In this document: piece after piece, positions 39,696 through 48,717 of the stretch | Numbering within the stretch: the first letter of the stretch is position 1 | How the letters are laid out: each line of letters begins with the position of its first letter | Origin: Flavihumibacter rivuli | Lineage (GTDB): Bacteria; Bacteroidota; Bacteroidia; Chitinophagales; Chitinophagaceae | Reading direction: 5' to 3' | DNA: 64,000 nt | Assembly: GCF_018595685.2 (NCBI RefSeq) | Contig: NZ_CP092334.1 | Location: 2,694,001-2,758,000, forward strand | Translations under genes and position numbers: made by a program | Notes under the pieces: model-generated | What the model was told of the DNA's origin: nothing | What the model saw: the letters and a program-made list of their open reading frames with translations, nothing else | Database searches by the model: none

Positions 39696-40136
39696 ATGAA
39701 CGACGCACCCGGTAGTAACCTGCATCGCAAGGTCGTTGACCATATGATGCAACATGACGCCTTCAGCAACTGGCTGGGCATTAAAGTGCTGGAAGTAAAG
39801 GAAGGTTATAGTCGCATACAGATGACCGTAAGGAAGGAAATGGTGAATGGTTTTGGCATTGCCCATGGTGGCGTAGCCTTTTCATTGGCGGACAGTGCTT
39901 TTGCCTTCGCGTGCAACAACCGCAATAATTTATCCGTGGCCCTTGATGTCACCATCACCTTCACAAGGGCAGTGAATACCGGCGATACCCTGATAGCAGA
40001 AGCAAAGGAAGTGCATAATGGCAGAAGTACTGGTGTCTATTTGATCACTGTCACCAATCAGAAGGACGAACAGGTGGCGCTGTTCAAGGGGACTTGTTTC
40101 CGTACAGGGAAAAACCTGGTGGATCTCCCAGGTTAA
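39696..40136 (+). CDS. paaI: Hotdog-fold acyl-CoA thioesterase PaaI
   Basis: 146 residues. The hotdog motif GFGIAHGGVAFSLADSAFAFACNN contains the His-Gly-Gly and the catalytic Asp of PaaI. Proteins of this kind remove CoA from dead-end hydroxyphenylacetyl-CoA or ring products and so protect the CoA pool. It starts 2 bp behind paaG and ends the plus-strand paa run. It is convergent with the exporter genes (one base between stops). Confidence 0.93.
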   Translation: MNDAPGSNLHRKVVDHMMQHDAFSNWLGIKVLEVKEGYSRIQMTVRKEMVNGFGIAHGGVAFSLADSAFAFACNNRNNLSVALDVTITFTRAVNTGDTLIAEAKEVHNGRSTGVYLITVTNQKDEQVALFKGTCFRTGKNLVDLPG

Positions 40137-40137
40137 T

Positions 40138-41310
40138 TCATGCCTTTTGGTGTTTAGCTTTCCTTGCCCTTGAAAATTTCCACCATAGTACCAGGAATGC
40201 CAGTCCACCATATATCAGCAACTGGATCAGCAAGGCATTGACCTGTGGCTTTACTGCGGACCATGAACCATTCTCTACCGCCATGACCCGGTAAGCTTCC
40301 AGGAAATGGGTCAATGGGATCACTGCAGCAACCCACTGCAGCCATTCGGGCATCTGGCTCAATGGCCAGGTGAAACCGCTCAATACAAAACTCGGCGTAG
40401 CCACCACCATCAATAATTCGGTTGCCTTGAGCTGGCTGGGTATGAGCACACTGACGAGTATGCCAAGGAAGGAGACCGCTACCACCATGAGGAAACCCAG
40501 GAGGGTAACCTTCCCAATGTCAAAGCTTAATGGTACCTGGAAAAATCGATGCAACCATCCATAGAATAACCAGATCACGGCCGCCATCAACCAATACGGT
40601 AGCAACTTCACCAGTAGTGCAACGAAAGGTGAGCCTGACCTTGGTACAAGCACGCTCTGAAAAGTTCCTGTTTCCATTTCCTGGGCAAAGCTCAGGGCGA
40701 AAACCAGCAATAACACCTGCTGCAATATGGTTGCCAACATACCCGGCCACAGAAAGTACATATAGTTGGCTGCCTTGTTGAAATACCTGATATAGTTCAC
40801 CTTGAAAGGCTCATAATGGGTCATGGCAACCTCGGGTGCCAATCCCCTTTTCTGCAAGCCCGCAATTTCAACACCTGCACTGAATGTCCCCAGAACCACC
40901 TGTATGGCCTTGGAAGCGTAATTAGCGATCACAATATTTCCCGTATTGATATCTACCACTACCTCAGGGTATCGTTGTTGCAGGACATCAGCTTCAAAAT
41001 GCTCAGGGATCATGACCACGGTACTGGCCTTTAATCCAATCATGGCATCATGCAGCGCAGTTTTATCAGCCTTTACCAATGCCACAGTTAGGGTTTCATT
41101 GTCTTCCAGCATATCGATCAGGGATGCGCTCATCGGTGAACGATCCTCGTCAACCACCACTATGGGAAGGTCAGTGAGTTTACCTTTCCGGTAAACAGCA
41201 CCAAATAACAATCCATACAAGATGGGAGCACCGATGAACAGCACCCTCATCACACTGTTATTCCAGAACAACCCAAATTCACGCCCAATTAGCCAGAAAA
41301 AGTTTCGCAT
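40138..41310 (-). CDS. ABC-2 type exporter permease (YhhJ-like)
   Basis: 390 residues. One N-terminal helix (NSVMRVLFIGAPILYGLLFG), a large periplasmic domain (about 40-180), then five helices including YFLWPGMLATILQQVLLLVF, VTLLGFLMVVAVSFLGILVS and SPFVALLVKLLPYWLMAAVI. This is the ABC2_membrane_3 layout. No ATPase gene is adjacent, so either it borrows one or works like YhhJ partners with an ATPase elsewhere. Last gene of a tolC-hlyD-permease run. Confidence 0.85.
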   Translation of the reverse strand: MRNFFWLIGREFGLFWNNSVMRVLFIGAPILYGLLFGAVYRKGKLTDLPIVVVDEDRSPMSASLIDMLEDNETLTVALVKADKTALHDAMIGLKASTVVMIPEHFEADVLQQRYPEVVVDINTGNIVIANYASKAIQVVLGTFSAGVEIAGLQKRGLAPEVAMTHYEPFKVNYIRYFNKAANYMYFLWPGMLATILQQVLLLVFALSFAQEMETGTFQSVLVPRSGSPFVALLVKLLPYWLMAAVIWLFYGWLHRFFQVPLSFDIGKVTLLGFLMVVAVSFLGILVSVLIPSQLKATELLMVVATPSFVLSGFTWPLSQMPEWLQWVAAVIPLTHFLEAYRVMAVENGSWSAVKPQVNALLIQLLIYGGLAFLVLWWKFSRARKAKHQKA

Positions 41311-41315
41311 AAGGA

Positions 41316-42281
41316 TTATTTGGTTTCCAGGATTGCAGTTGCATTTACCAATAAGGTAGCAGCCAGCGACTGGTCATCGGGACGCACCTTGAGTTCATAG
41401 ATCGCCTCGCTCATCTCGTAGTCCGGATAAGCACTGGTGATATCTGCATACCTGGCCAATTGCCTGATGGCAATGATCTTGCCTGTTATCCGCTGGTTAT
41501 TGTAGGGTATGGATAACGAAACCTGCTGACCCTGTTTGTATGCAGCGATCTTACTCTCGGGAATGGTGAACCGAAAAAAGGTGGAGCCGCTGAGATAACC
41601 ATTAACGATCACATAGCCGGGAGTAGCAAGTTCCCCCTTCCTTAATGTGATCGTTTCCACTGTCATAGCGTCCGGAGCACGAAGCAGCCTTTCCCCTGAA
41701 GCCACCTCCACTTCTTCCAAAGCCCCAAGGGCACGTTGCTCCTGCCCTTTTGCGGCTTCCTTCATTTCCTTCCTGGCTCCCCTGCGTGCATCTTCCAATT
41801 CGGCATTAACCGCGTCCAACTGCGCTTTCGCACCCTGGAACCTGGCATAGGCCTCATCATACCTTTGAGGGGCGATCATTGAATCCTTCAACAATTGATT
41901 CAGCCGGTCAATGCTTTTCCTGGCGAACTCATATTGCTCAACCAATCCGCGTTGCTTTGCCTCCAGTTGTTTGATCTGGTTATCAGTTGCGCCTTTAACG
42001 GCCATTTCATATTGCGCTTTCGCAGCAGTGACAGCACCTTTGGCCTGCTGCCGCTTGGGTGCTATCTCAGGTATGTCCAATTCTATCAACACACTATCCC
42101 TGCCTACTTCCTGGCCTTCCACCACATAGATCTCCTTAACCTTTCCGGGTATTTTGGTGGTAACACTAATGGTCTCCCTTTTGATCCTTCCTTCCAAAAC
42201 TCCGGATCGCTGTGCCTTCTCTTTACAGGAACCTGCCAACACCATACAGGCTACCCATACAAGTAGTTTTTCCATTTTCAT
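41316..42281 (-). CDS. HlyD/AcrA-type membrane fusion protein, lipoprotein
   Basis: 321 residues with lipobox VLAGSC (Cys19). Lipoyl half-motif KIPGKVKEIYVVEGQEV near 45-60, a coiled-coil hairpin at 80-190 (KGAVTAAKAQYEMAVKGA; ARFQGAKAQLDAVNAEL) and a barrel domain with LRAPDAMTVETITLRKGELA. It bridges the inner-membrane permease and the TolC-like channel. It overlaps the TolC-like gene by 4 bp and is 5 bp from the permease. Confidence 0.9.
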   Translation of the reverse strand: MKMEKLLVWVACMVLAGSCKEKAQRSGVLEGRIKRETISVTTKIPGKVKEIYVVEGQEVGRDSVLIELDIPEIAPKRQQAKGAVTAAKAQYEMAVKGATDNQIKQLEAKQRGLVEQYEFARKSIDRLNQLLKDSMIAPQRYDEAYARFQGAKAQLDAVNAELEDARRGARKEMKEAAKGQEQRALGALEEVEVASGERLLRAPDAMTVETITLRKGELATPGYVIVNGYLSGSTFFRFTIPESKIAAYKQGQQVSLSIPYNNQRITGKIIAIRQLARYADITSAYPDYEMSEAIYELKVRPDDQSLAATLLVNATAILETK

Positions 42282-43660
42282 TGAAAAATTTTAGGGTTTA
42301 ATGTGCCGTTTGATTTGAGCAATTGGACCGCGGCCCTGCGTTGTGCCTGGATGGCCAGCCATTTATCCAGGACAGCTTGCTGGTATTCCATTTCAGCAGC
42401 CAGTCTTTCTGTGATCCCCATTAAGCCTTCCCGATAACTCCTGGTGGCTATGTCAAGGGCATCCTTGTTGATCTCTTCCTGCTTTTCCTTGATCAGTATA
42501 TTGTGGTTGGCTACCTGGTATTCCAGTTTGGATTGTTGCCAAAGCAGATCCAGTTTCTCCAGTGCTTCACTTCTTGTATTGGCGTTCTTTTTGATCTCCA
42601 GTTGAGCCTGCCTGATCTCACTCCTGGTTTTACCACTATTGAAAACTTCCCACTTGAAGCCAACGCCCATGAACAAGAGGGGAGCAGCCTGGAAAGTATT
42701 CAACTTCAGGTCGCGGTCTGTAAGTGGGCTTTTGAACTTCATGTCAAACAGGTTGAAATATTGAAGGCTTACCAATCCGGCAACTTTCGGCACGAACTCC
42801 TTCTTTAATGCTTTCTGCTTCAATTGCAGGGCTATTGTGGACGCCTCCAACGCCTTTACCTCCGGGCGGTTCACAACAGTATTGGTTATAGTATCGACCA
42901 ATAAAGGCATTAATGCACCCCTGAACTTGCTGATGGTATCCACGCCAATTCCACTATAGGTATGCAGGAGTTTGACCAGCAAATTCCGCTTGCCGGCAGT
43001 TTCTTCGCGTTTTGCAGCCAGCCCAAGCATGGCAGCTTCTATTTTCTTCCGGTCATAGGGTGTAGTTAATCCGGCACTTATGGACCGATCTACCAAGATC
43101 TTCTCCGCATCCAGCCTTTTTGCCGTTTCTTCCAGCACTATTTCTACCTGTTGTAACAACAGCAATTGTTCATATGCCTTAATGACCTCGTCAGCAAGGT
43201 CGAGCCTGGTCTTATCCTCCATGATGGCCTGGGCTTTCTCCTTGGCTTCAAGGGCCTTTATGGCAGCGGGGATTTGACCGCCGCTGAAAAGTACAAACTG
43301 GCTGTTGATACCGCCGTTCAATACATTACCCCTTGTCGGGATGCTGGCAGCGTCACTGAATAGGGGAATATTGATGATGGGGATAGTGGTCGGGTCAAGG
43401 TCAACCTTGAATCGTGATAATTCATAGCCATAACCTCCAGATACAGATAGGGTGGGAATAAATTTCTTCTTTAACAGCGCCGCATCTTCCTTTGTCAGTT
43501 CCCGCTCCAGTTGCTGGTTGGAAAGTACGTAACTCTTTTCCCAGGTCCTGTTGATGAGCATCACCAGGTCAGGATCCGACTGGGTTACACCAACAAGTGG
43601 TAACAAAAAAATTGCCAGGAATAAGCATCCGGTCTGGAGCGGAAGCGGGCATTTTCTCAT
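42278..43660 (-). CDS. TolC-family outer-membrane efflux channel
   Basis: 460 residues from the ATG at 43660 (MRKCPLPLQTGCLFLAIFLL); an upstream ATG at 43735 would add an unlikely 25-residue leader. Two OEP repeats with long helices are visible (ALEAKEKAQAIMEDKTRLDLADEVIKAYEQLLLLQ; MGVGFKWEVFNSGKTRSEIRQAQLEIKK). Outer-membrane channel of a tripartite pump. Placed between paaI and paaY, its cargo could be aromatic acids or pathway by-products, but that is inference from position. Confidence 0.9.
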   Translation of the reverse strand: MRKCPLPLQTGCLFLAIFLLPLVGVTQSDPDLVMLINRTWEKSYVLSNQQLERELTKEDAALLKKKFIPTLSVSGGYGYELSRFKVDLDPTTIPIINIPLFSDAASIPTRGNVLNGGINSQFVLFSGGQIPAAIKALEAKEKAQAIMEDKTRLDLADEVIKAYEQLLLLQQVEIVLEETAKRLDAEKILVDRSISAGLTTPYDRKKIEAAMLGLAAKREETAGKRNLLVKLLHTYSGIGVDTISKFRGALMPLLVDTITNTVVNRPEVKALEASTIALQLKQKALKKEFVPKVAGLVSLQYFNLFDMKFKSPLTDRDLKLNTFQAAPLLFMGVGFKWEVFNSGKTRSEIRQAQLEIKKNANTRSEALEKLDLLWQQSKLEYQVANHNILIKEKQEEINKDALDIATRSYREGLMGITERLAAEMEYQQAVLDKWLAIQAQRRAAVQLLKSNGTLNPKIFQ

Positions 43661-43784
43661 AAGCTCTGCATTGACTGGTTTACAGAATGCCCTAACCGGT
43701 AGATTGATCCATTGAAAATAACAAAGAATTTCCAATTCAGTTTACCTGCGATACTTACAAATACGGCAGGTATAGCTGAATTTA

Positions 43785-43813
43785 TACCTTTGTAAGTACC
43801 TACTTGTTTGTAG
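43785..43813 (+). promoter_or_regulatory. Putative paaY promoter and leader palindrome
   Basis: TACCTTTG (43785-43792) fits TAnnTTTG. Just after it, CTACTTGTTTGTAG (43800-43813) has CTAC/GTAG ends, but it fits the paaA operator poorly. Confidence 0.5.
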
Positions 43814-43821
43814 TTTGCAGT

Positions 43822-44430
43822 ATGTTCTATTCATTCAAGGGATTCATACCGGTTGTCCATCCCAGTTCATTTGTGCATCCGCAAGCCACGGTTACGGGCA
43901 ATGTGGTCATTGGCCGGAACTGTTATATCGGTCCGGGCGCAGCCCTTCGCGGCGACTGGGGCGGTATTGTACTGGAAGACGGGTGCAATGTGCAGGAGAA
44001 CTGCACCATCCATATGTTCCCGGGCATTACAGTTCTCCTGAAGGAAGGTGCGCATATTGGTCATGGTGCGGTGGTCCATGGTGCACAGATCGGGCGCAAT
44101 TGCCTGGTTGGGATGAATAGCGTATTAATGGACAATGTTGAATTAGGGGATGAGTGTATTGTGGGCGCCATGAGCTTTGTAAAGGAAGGGACCAGGGTAC
44201 CGGCTCGCAGTTTACTGGCGGGCAACCCGGCAAAGATCATCAAGGAAGTGTCGGATGATATGATCGCCTGGAAGACGAGTGGAACGGCCCTTTACCAGGC
44301 CCTGCCTGCTGAGATGCAGCAATACTGGCAACCCTGTGAACCCCTTACTGCATTACCGGCCAACAGGCCCCAACAGGAACTCCTGTACACCACCTGGCAA
44401 CAGATCAAAAAGGAAAAGGGACAGTCCTGA
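43822..44430 (+). CDS. paaY: PaaY-type thioesterase / gamma-carbonic-anhydrase-fold protein
   Basis: 202 residues from the ATG at 43822 (MFYSFKGFIPVVHPSSFVHP). Hexapeptide-repeat left-handed helix with RGDWGGIVLEDGCNVQENCTIHMFPG and GHGAVVHGAQIGRNCLVGMNS, which carry the three zinc His of the gamma-CA fold, and GNPAKIIKEVSD at the end. In other bacteria PaaY hydrolyses the toxic ring-oxepin CoA by-product. It belongs with paaI by function although the exporter genes separate them. Confidence 0.9.
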   Translation: MFYSFKGFIPVVHPSSFVHPQATVTGNVVIGRNCYIGPGAALRGDWGGIVLEDGCNVQENCTIHMFPGITVLLKEGAHIGHGAVVHGAQIGRNCLVGMNSVLMDNVELGDECIVGAMSFVKEGTRVPARSLLAGNPAKIIKEVSDDMIAWKTSGTALYQALPAEMQQYWQPCEPLTALPANRPQQELLYTTWQQIKKEKGQS

Positions 44431-44502
44431 AGCACCCTATAGGGAGGCAAACTTCCCTAATCCTTGGCAATGCTGTACCTTCGCAGACAATCAGTAACGC
44501 AA

Positions 44503-45498
44503 GTGTCAGAAAAAAGCAATTTTGTCGATCAGATCAGGGTATTCTGCCGCAGTGGCCATGGTGGCGCAGGCAGCAAGCATTTCCTTCGTACCAAATTCAA
44601 CGCGAAAGCCGGTCCGGACGGGGGTGATGGCGGCCGTGGCGCCCATATTATCCTGAGGGGAAATAAGAACCTTTGGACCTTACTGCATTTGCGGTATTTC
44701 AAGAATATCCTTGCCGAGAACGGGGAGAGTGGAAGCGGGAACAACTGTACCGGAAGGAATGGGAAAGATGTTTACATCGACGTTCCGCTCGGAACCATTG
44801 CGCGTGATGAAGAGACCGGTGAACTGGAAGCCGAGATCCTGGAAGATGGCCAGGAGCTGATCCTTATGCGCGGCGGACGCGGGGGATTGGGAAATGCCCG
44901 CTTTGCCACCCCTACCAACCAGGCTCCGGAGCATTCACAGCCGGGTGAGCCGGGAGAGGAAGGCTGGAAGATCCTGGAATTGAAAGTGCTGGCCGATGTT
45001 GGGCTGGTAGGCTTTCCCAATGCAGGGAAATCTACATTGCTGAGCACCATCACCGCAGCCAAACCCAAAATTGCTGATTACGCCTTCACCACCCTGTCTC
45101 CGCAATTGGGGATGGTAGAATACCGCAATGGCCGTTCCTTTTGCATTGCTGACCTTCCCGGTATCATTGAAGGTGCGGCAGAAGGCAAGGGACTTGGCCA
45201 TCGCTTCCTTCGCCATATTGAACGCAATGCCATCCTTCTTTTCCTGATCCCGGCCGATAGTGCCGACCACCGGAAGGAATTCAATATCCTTCTCAATGAA
45301 TTGAAGGAATACAACCCGGAGATGCTGCAAAAGGATTTCGTGATCGCCATCAGCAAAAGCGATATGCTGGATGATGAACTGAAAGCAGCCATTGCCAAGG
45401 AATTGCCGGCAGACATTCCACATGTTTTCATATCCTCGGTTACCCAACAGGGTTTGACGGAATTGAAGGACCTGCTCTGGAAGGTATTGAACCAGTAA
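44503..45498 (+). CDS. obgE: Obg-family GTPase
   Basis: Ribosome-associated GTPase of 331 residues. I choose the GTG at 44503 ([18 protein letters not shown]) because the Obg domain begins there; an ATG at 44464 would add 13 unrelated residues. Visible: glycine-rich Obg fold ([35 protein letters not shown]), G1 GFPNAGKST, switch region with [10 protein letters not shown]3 [10 protein letters not shown]4 SKSD. No C-terminal OCT domain, as in many Bacteroidota. Confidence 0.94.
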   Translation: MSEKSNFVDQIRVFCRSGHGGAGSKHFLRTKFNAKAGPDGGDGGRGAHIILRGNKNLWTLLHLRYFKNILAENGESGSGNNCTGRNGKDVYIDVPLGTIARDEETGELEAEILEDGQELILMRGGRGGLGNARFATPTNQAPEHSQPGEPGEEGWKILELKVLADVGLVGFPNAGKSTLLSTITAAKPKIADYAFTTLSPQLGMVEYRNGRSFCIADLPGIIEGAAEGKGLGHRFLRHIERNAILLFLIPADSADHRKEFNILLNELKEYNPEMLQKDFVIAISKSDMLDDELKAAIAKELPADIPHVFISSVTQQGLTELKDLLWKVLNQ

Positions 45499-45563
45499 CA
45501 AAGCTGATCCATTTGTAATAGGCAGACAAGTTTGTAAATTGGGGAATACCAATCGTCTTCCGC

Positions 45564-47978
45564 ATGCATCCCAAACTGGCCAGGTCAATCATTTGGTTGA
45601 AGAACAAACCCATCCGTTTCCTCTCCAACCTGTTCAGGTCAACCTGGCTTTACTTTCCCGGAGTGATCTTCCTTGGGCTGGCCATTATCTCTTTTACCCA
45701 GCTTGGCCAGGGAAGGGATATCCTGGTGACCTTCACGGAAACCGGTGGTGCATTTGGCCCGGCACTTCTCAATAAGTACACCTTTATCATTGCCATCAGT
45801 TTCTGGTTATATGTAAGCTGGTATTCCTCGCGCATCATTTCCTATACAAAAACCTATGAGCATAAGCGTTACCTCCATCATGTCAATCCCAAACTGACCG
45901 ACCAGCAATACGAGGAAAAATTTGCCATGGAACTGAGGTTCAGGCACCGAATGCCACGACTGATCGGCTATGGCTGCCTGGTCACCATGATCACGGTCTA
46001 TGCCAACCTGGCCTATCCCCAATCCTTAATCTACCAGAACCCTTTTGTTGCCATCATTGCAGGTATTCTCGCCTGCTGGCTGGTGGACCGCTATTTTATC
46101 AGGATCATTGAAAATGAAACCCTCGCCAAACGACTCAAGGTCGTGCAATGGATCACGGGTATAACCATTCTGTTGCTCATTCCTTTCCTGGTGTACAGGA
46201 AACTCTTTACCGACTATAGGATGGTAGCCTTGCTGCTTTCCCTTTTCCTGTTGTTCTACATGCTATACATCAACCTGAGAAGGAAAAGGCTGCAGCGCCC
46301 ACCCGAGGAAACAACAGTGGATGAGCGACCAGCCACCTTAAAGGGCATTGGCCGGCTCAGATCAGAAACGATGCGCTTCCTCCATTTTCCAAGGGAGGAA
46401 TTCAATTATTTCTTCTGGTTCAACCTGATCAGCCTCACCGGACTCATCATCTATATTGCTGCTATCGTACACTACCCGACCAGCACAGCCATCGGGCCTG
46501 TCCCCTTCATCATCCTTGCCTTTTCCGTACTGCTGGGGTTTGGAAATATCCTTACCGTCTTATCGGTGAAATTCAGGATCAACCTGCACCTTATCGTCTT
46601 CCTGCTGGCTGCATTCCTTCCCACCAGGGAGTTACACAGGGTTCGAACGGTGAGCCTGGCCGGGAGGAATGTAGATAAGGATGTGCTGCTGAAACGGCAA
46701 TCCATTGCAGAATACTTCAGGCGATTTGTCAGTAACCGACCCGAGATCGACAGTGTGCAACGCTACCCTGTGTACATGGTATTGGCCAATGGCGGTGCAT
46801 CCAGGGCAGCGTATTGGGTGGCATCCGTTTTGGGGCGACTGGAAGACAGTTCAAGGATCGCCACCGGGGACCCTTTCTCCCGGCATGTATTTGCGATGTC
46901 TGGTACATCGGGCGGTGGCGTTGGGCTGGCTACCTTCTATGCCCAGGTCCTGAAAAATAACGGCAACCAACAACCGAAATTTGAGGAAGAGGCCAAAAGC
47001 TATCTGCGCCAGGACTTCCTCACCTTTACATTGGCGAGGATGCTGGGCAATGACTTCTTCAACTATATACCTCCCCTCATGTGGATGGTCAACAACAAGG
47101 ACAGGGCCTATGCACTGGAAAAGGCTTTCGAATCAGCAAATGCAAAAAGCGGGGGATCACTGCTACCGGAAAATCTCTACATTGACCAATGCATCAGCCA
47201 GTCGGGTAAATACCACCCCTACCCCATCCTTTGTATCAATACCACCCGGGTACAGGATGGCAATCCCGCCGTGATTGCAACCATCAGGCTGGATACCGGC
47301 TTGTATAACCGAAGGGAAGACCTTTTGCAATGGATGCCCGGTGACCGTTCCTTACGGTTAAGTACAGCTGCAATCCTGGGCGCCAGGTTCCCCTTCATCA
47401 GCCCCGCGGGAAGGCTGGAACTGCGTAACAGGCAGCAACCCGATACTACAGGAAAACTAAGGCCTGAATATTATGTAGATGGCGGCTATTTTGATAATTC
47501 GGGGGCTGGCTTCATGCAGGAAATGATCCGGGCCATGACCCTGGTGAGCGATACCACCAGTGATAAGATCCTGAAGGAAAGGATGCGCAAACTGGAGATC
47601 ATCGTCCTGCACATCACCAACAGTCCGCAAGGAAATATCAACCCATCCCGCATCGGCTCATTCAAGAATGATCTTTTGTCGCCATTGCTGACCATCCTTG
47701 GCGCCTATGATATGCAGACAACGGTCAATGACCGGAGGATGGAAACCTATACGCGGGACCTGAACAAGCGGCCCGATTCAGCCGGGGTCAGCAAGGCCAG
47801 GTATTACCCCATCCATTTGTACAGGGATATCACCGAACCGGGAGACCAGCCGGCAAAGGAACCCTATACCATGAATTGGTTCATATCCGATACCACCCTG
47901 AAAAGAATGGATAAGCGACTTAATGTGCAGCCGAAATTGAACCGCTTGTTGCGCTCCATTACCCATCCGCTGCCTTAA
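45564..47978 (+). CDS. Multi-pass membrane protein with patatin-like domain
   Basis: 804 residues. The first ~350 hold about eight hydrophobic helices (YFPGVIFLGLAIISFTQLG, YTFIIAISFWLYVSWYS, LIFLLAAFLPTRE-type). Then comes a patatin-like core: LANGGASRAAYWVASVLG (oxyanion region, about 409), FAMSGTSGGGVG with Ser in GxSGG (about 446) and YVDGGYFDNSGAG (catalytic Asp about 638). A Ser-Asp dyad lipid acyl hydrolase facing the membrane is inferred. Long fused membrane halves are uncommon in bacterial patatins. It may form a unit with the next small gene. Confidence 0.8.
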   Translation: MHPKLARSIIWLKNKPIRFLSNLFRSTWLYFPGVIFLGLAIISFTQLGQGRDILVTFTETGGAFGPALLNKYTFIIAISFWLYVSWYSSRIISYTKTYEHKRYLHHVNPKLTDQQYEEKFAMELRFRHRMPRLIGYGCLVTMITVYANLAYPQSLIYQNPFVAIIAGILACWLVDRYFIRIIENETLAKRLKVVQWITGITILLLIPFLVYRKLFTDYRMVALLLSLFLLFYMLYINLRRKRLQRPPEETTVDERPATLKGIGRLRSETMRFLHFPREEFNYFFWFNLISLTGLIIYIAAIVHYPTSTAIGPVPFIILAFSVLLGFGNILTVLSVKFRINLHLIVFLLAAFLPTRELHRVRTVSLAGRNVDKDVLLKRQSIAEYFRRFVSNRPEIDSVQRYPVYMVLANGGASRAAYWVASVLGRLEDSSRIATGDPFSRHVFAMSGTSGGGVGLATFYAQVLKNNGNQQPKFEEEAKSYLRQDFLTFTLARMLGNDFFNYIPPLMWMVNNKDRAYALEKAFESANAKSGGSLLPENLYIDQCISQSGKYHPYPILCINTTRVQDGNPAVIATIRLDTGLYNRREDLLQWMPGDRSLRLSTAAILGARFPFISPAGRLELRNRQQPDTTGKLRPEYYVDGGYFDNSGAGFMQEMIRAMTLVSDTTSDKILKERMRKLEIIVLHITNSPQGNINPSRIGSFKNDLLSPLLTILGAYDMQTTVNDRRMETYTRDLNKRPDSAGVSKARYYPIHLYRDITEPGDQPAKEPYTMNWFISDTTLKRMDKRLNVQPKLNRLLRSITHPLP

Positions 47979-47987
47979 TTTTATACC

Positions 47988-48224
47988 ATGACACCCCAGC
48001 TTTGTTATTTCTGTGGCCACGCAGTTACCCTGGTCTTCGTTCATAGCCATTACCAATGCCCGGTATGCGGCACCAATGCCTTGCCCTGTTGCGAAGGGGA
48101 ATCCTGTGTAGTCCCGGCTGATCAAACGAACGGACAAAAAGAAACCCGGGACCACCATGACCAATTGATCACAGGATCCCGGGAGCTAAGCCAGGACAAT
48201 GGTCCCGGCACTGTCAAAATGTAA
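47988..48224 (+). CDS. Small zinc-ribbon protein
   Basis: 78 residues, nine base pairs behind the patatin gene. CYFCGHAVTL...YQCPVCGTNALPCC gives a CxxC...CxxC zinc ribbon; two further Cys follow. The C-terminal 40 residues are polar and look disordered. Function unknown. Confidence 0.6.
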   Translation: MTPQLCYFCGHAVTLVFVHSHYQCPVCGTNALPCCEGESCVVPADQTNGQKETRDHHDQLITGSRELSQDNGPGTVKM

Positions 48225-48236
48225 AATGCCTAGAGA

Positions 48237-48554
48237 TTATACCCTAACAGCGGTTCCACTCACGATCACCATCAGCATACTTCCGTTCGCACCGATGGTC
48301 TCGAAATCAAAATCAACCCCCACCACTGCATTAGCGCCCACCGAATTGGCCTTGGACATGAGCTCGCGCAGGGCGGTTTCCCTGGCCTCCTGGAGTACCC
48401 TTTCATAAGTGCCGGAGCGGCCACCAAAAAAGTCACGCAGGCCGGCGAAAATATCCTTGATCACGTTAGCACCGATAATGGTCTCAGCAGTCACCACCCC
48501 CAGGTATTGCTGAACGGGGCGGCCTTCAATGGTGTTGGTAGTAGTCAGTATCAT
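48237..48554 (-). CDS. YbjQ/UPF0145-family protein
   Basis: 105 residues, the full family length. [45 protein letters not shown] and [16 protein letters not shown] are the family blocks. Small pentamer-forming protein of unknown biochemical role. Convergent with the zinc-ribbon gene. Confidence 0.92.
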   Translation of the reverse strand: MILTTTNTIEGRPVQQYLGVVTAETIIGANVIKDIFAGLRDFFGGRSGTYERVLQEARETALRELMSKANSVGANAVVGVDFDFETIGANGSMLMVIVSGTAVRV

Positions 48555-48668
48555 GGTTCAAATGGTTTGGATAACAGATGAGGGAAAATAAGGAATCGTT
48601 GCATACTGAAAAACAAGGCTGCCCAAATCAGGGGCTGGCAAGCCACCAACGGACAGCCGCAACGCCCA

Positions 48669-48696
48669 TTGGATGTTGAATTTTCTTGTAGGTTTG
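48669..48696 (+). promoter_or_regulatory. Putative promoter of the S46 peptidase gene
   Basis: TTG (48669-48671) and TAGGTTTG (48689-48696), 17 bp apart, 21 bp before the start codon at 48718. Confidence 0.55.
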
Positions 48697-48717
48697 CCTA
48701 TCCAAAATTCCATTCGA

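Noticed and set aside
43800..43813. Third PaaR-type operator before paaY (CTACTTGTTTGTAG)
   Set aside because: Only about 8 of 14 positions agree with the other two sites, so it is listed just as a leader palindrome.
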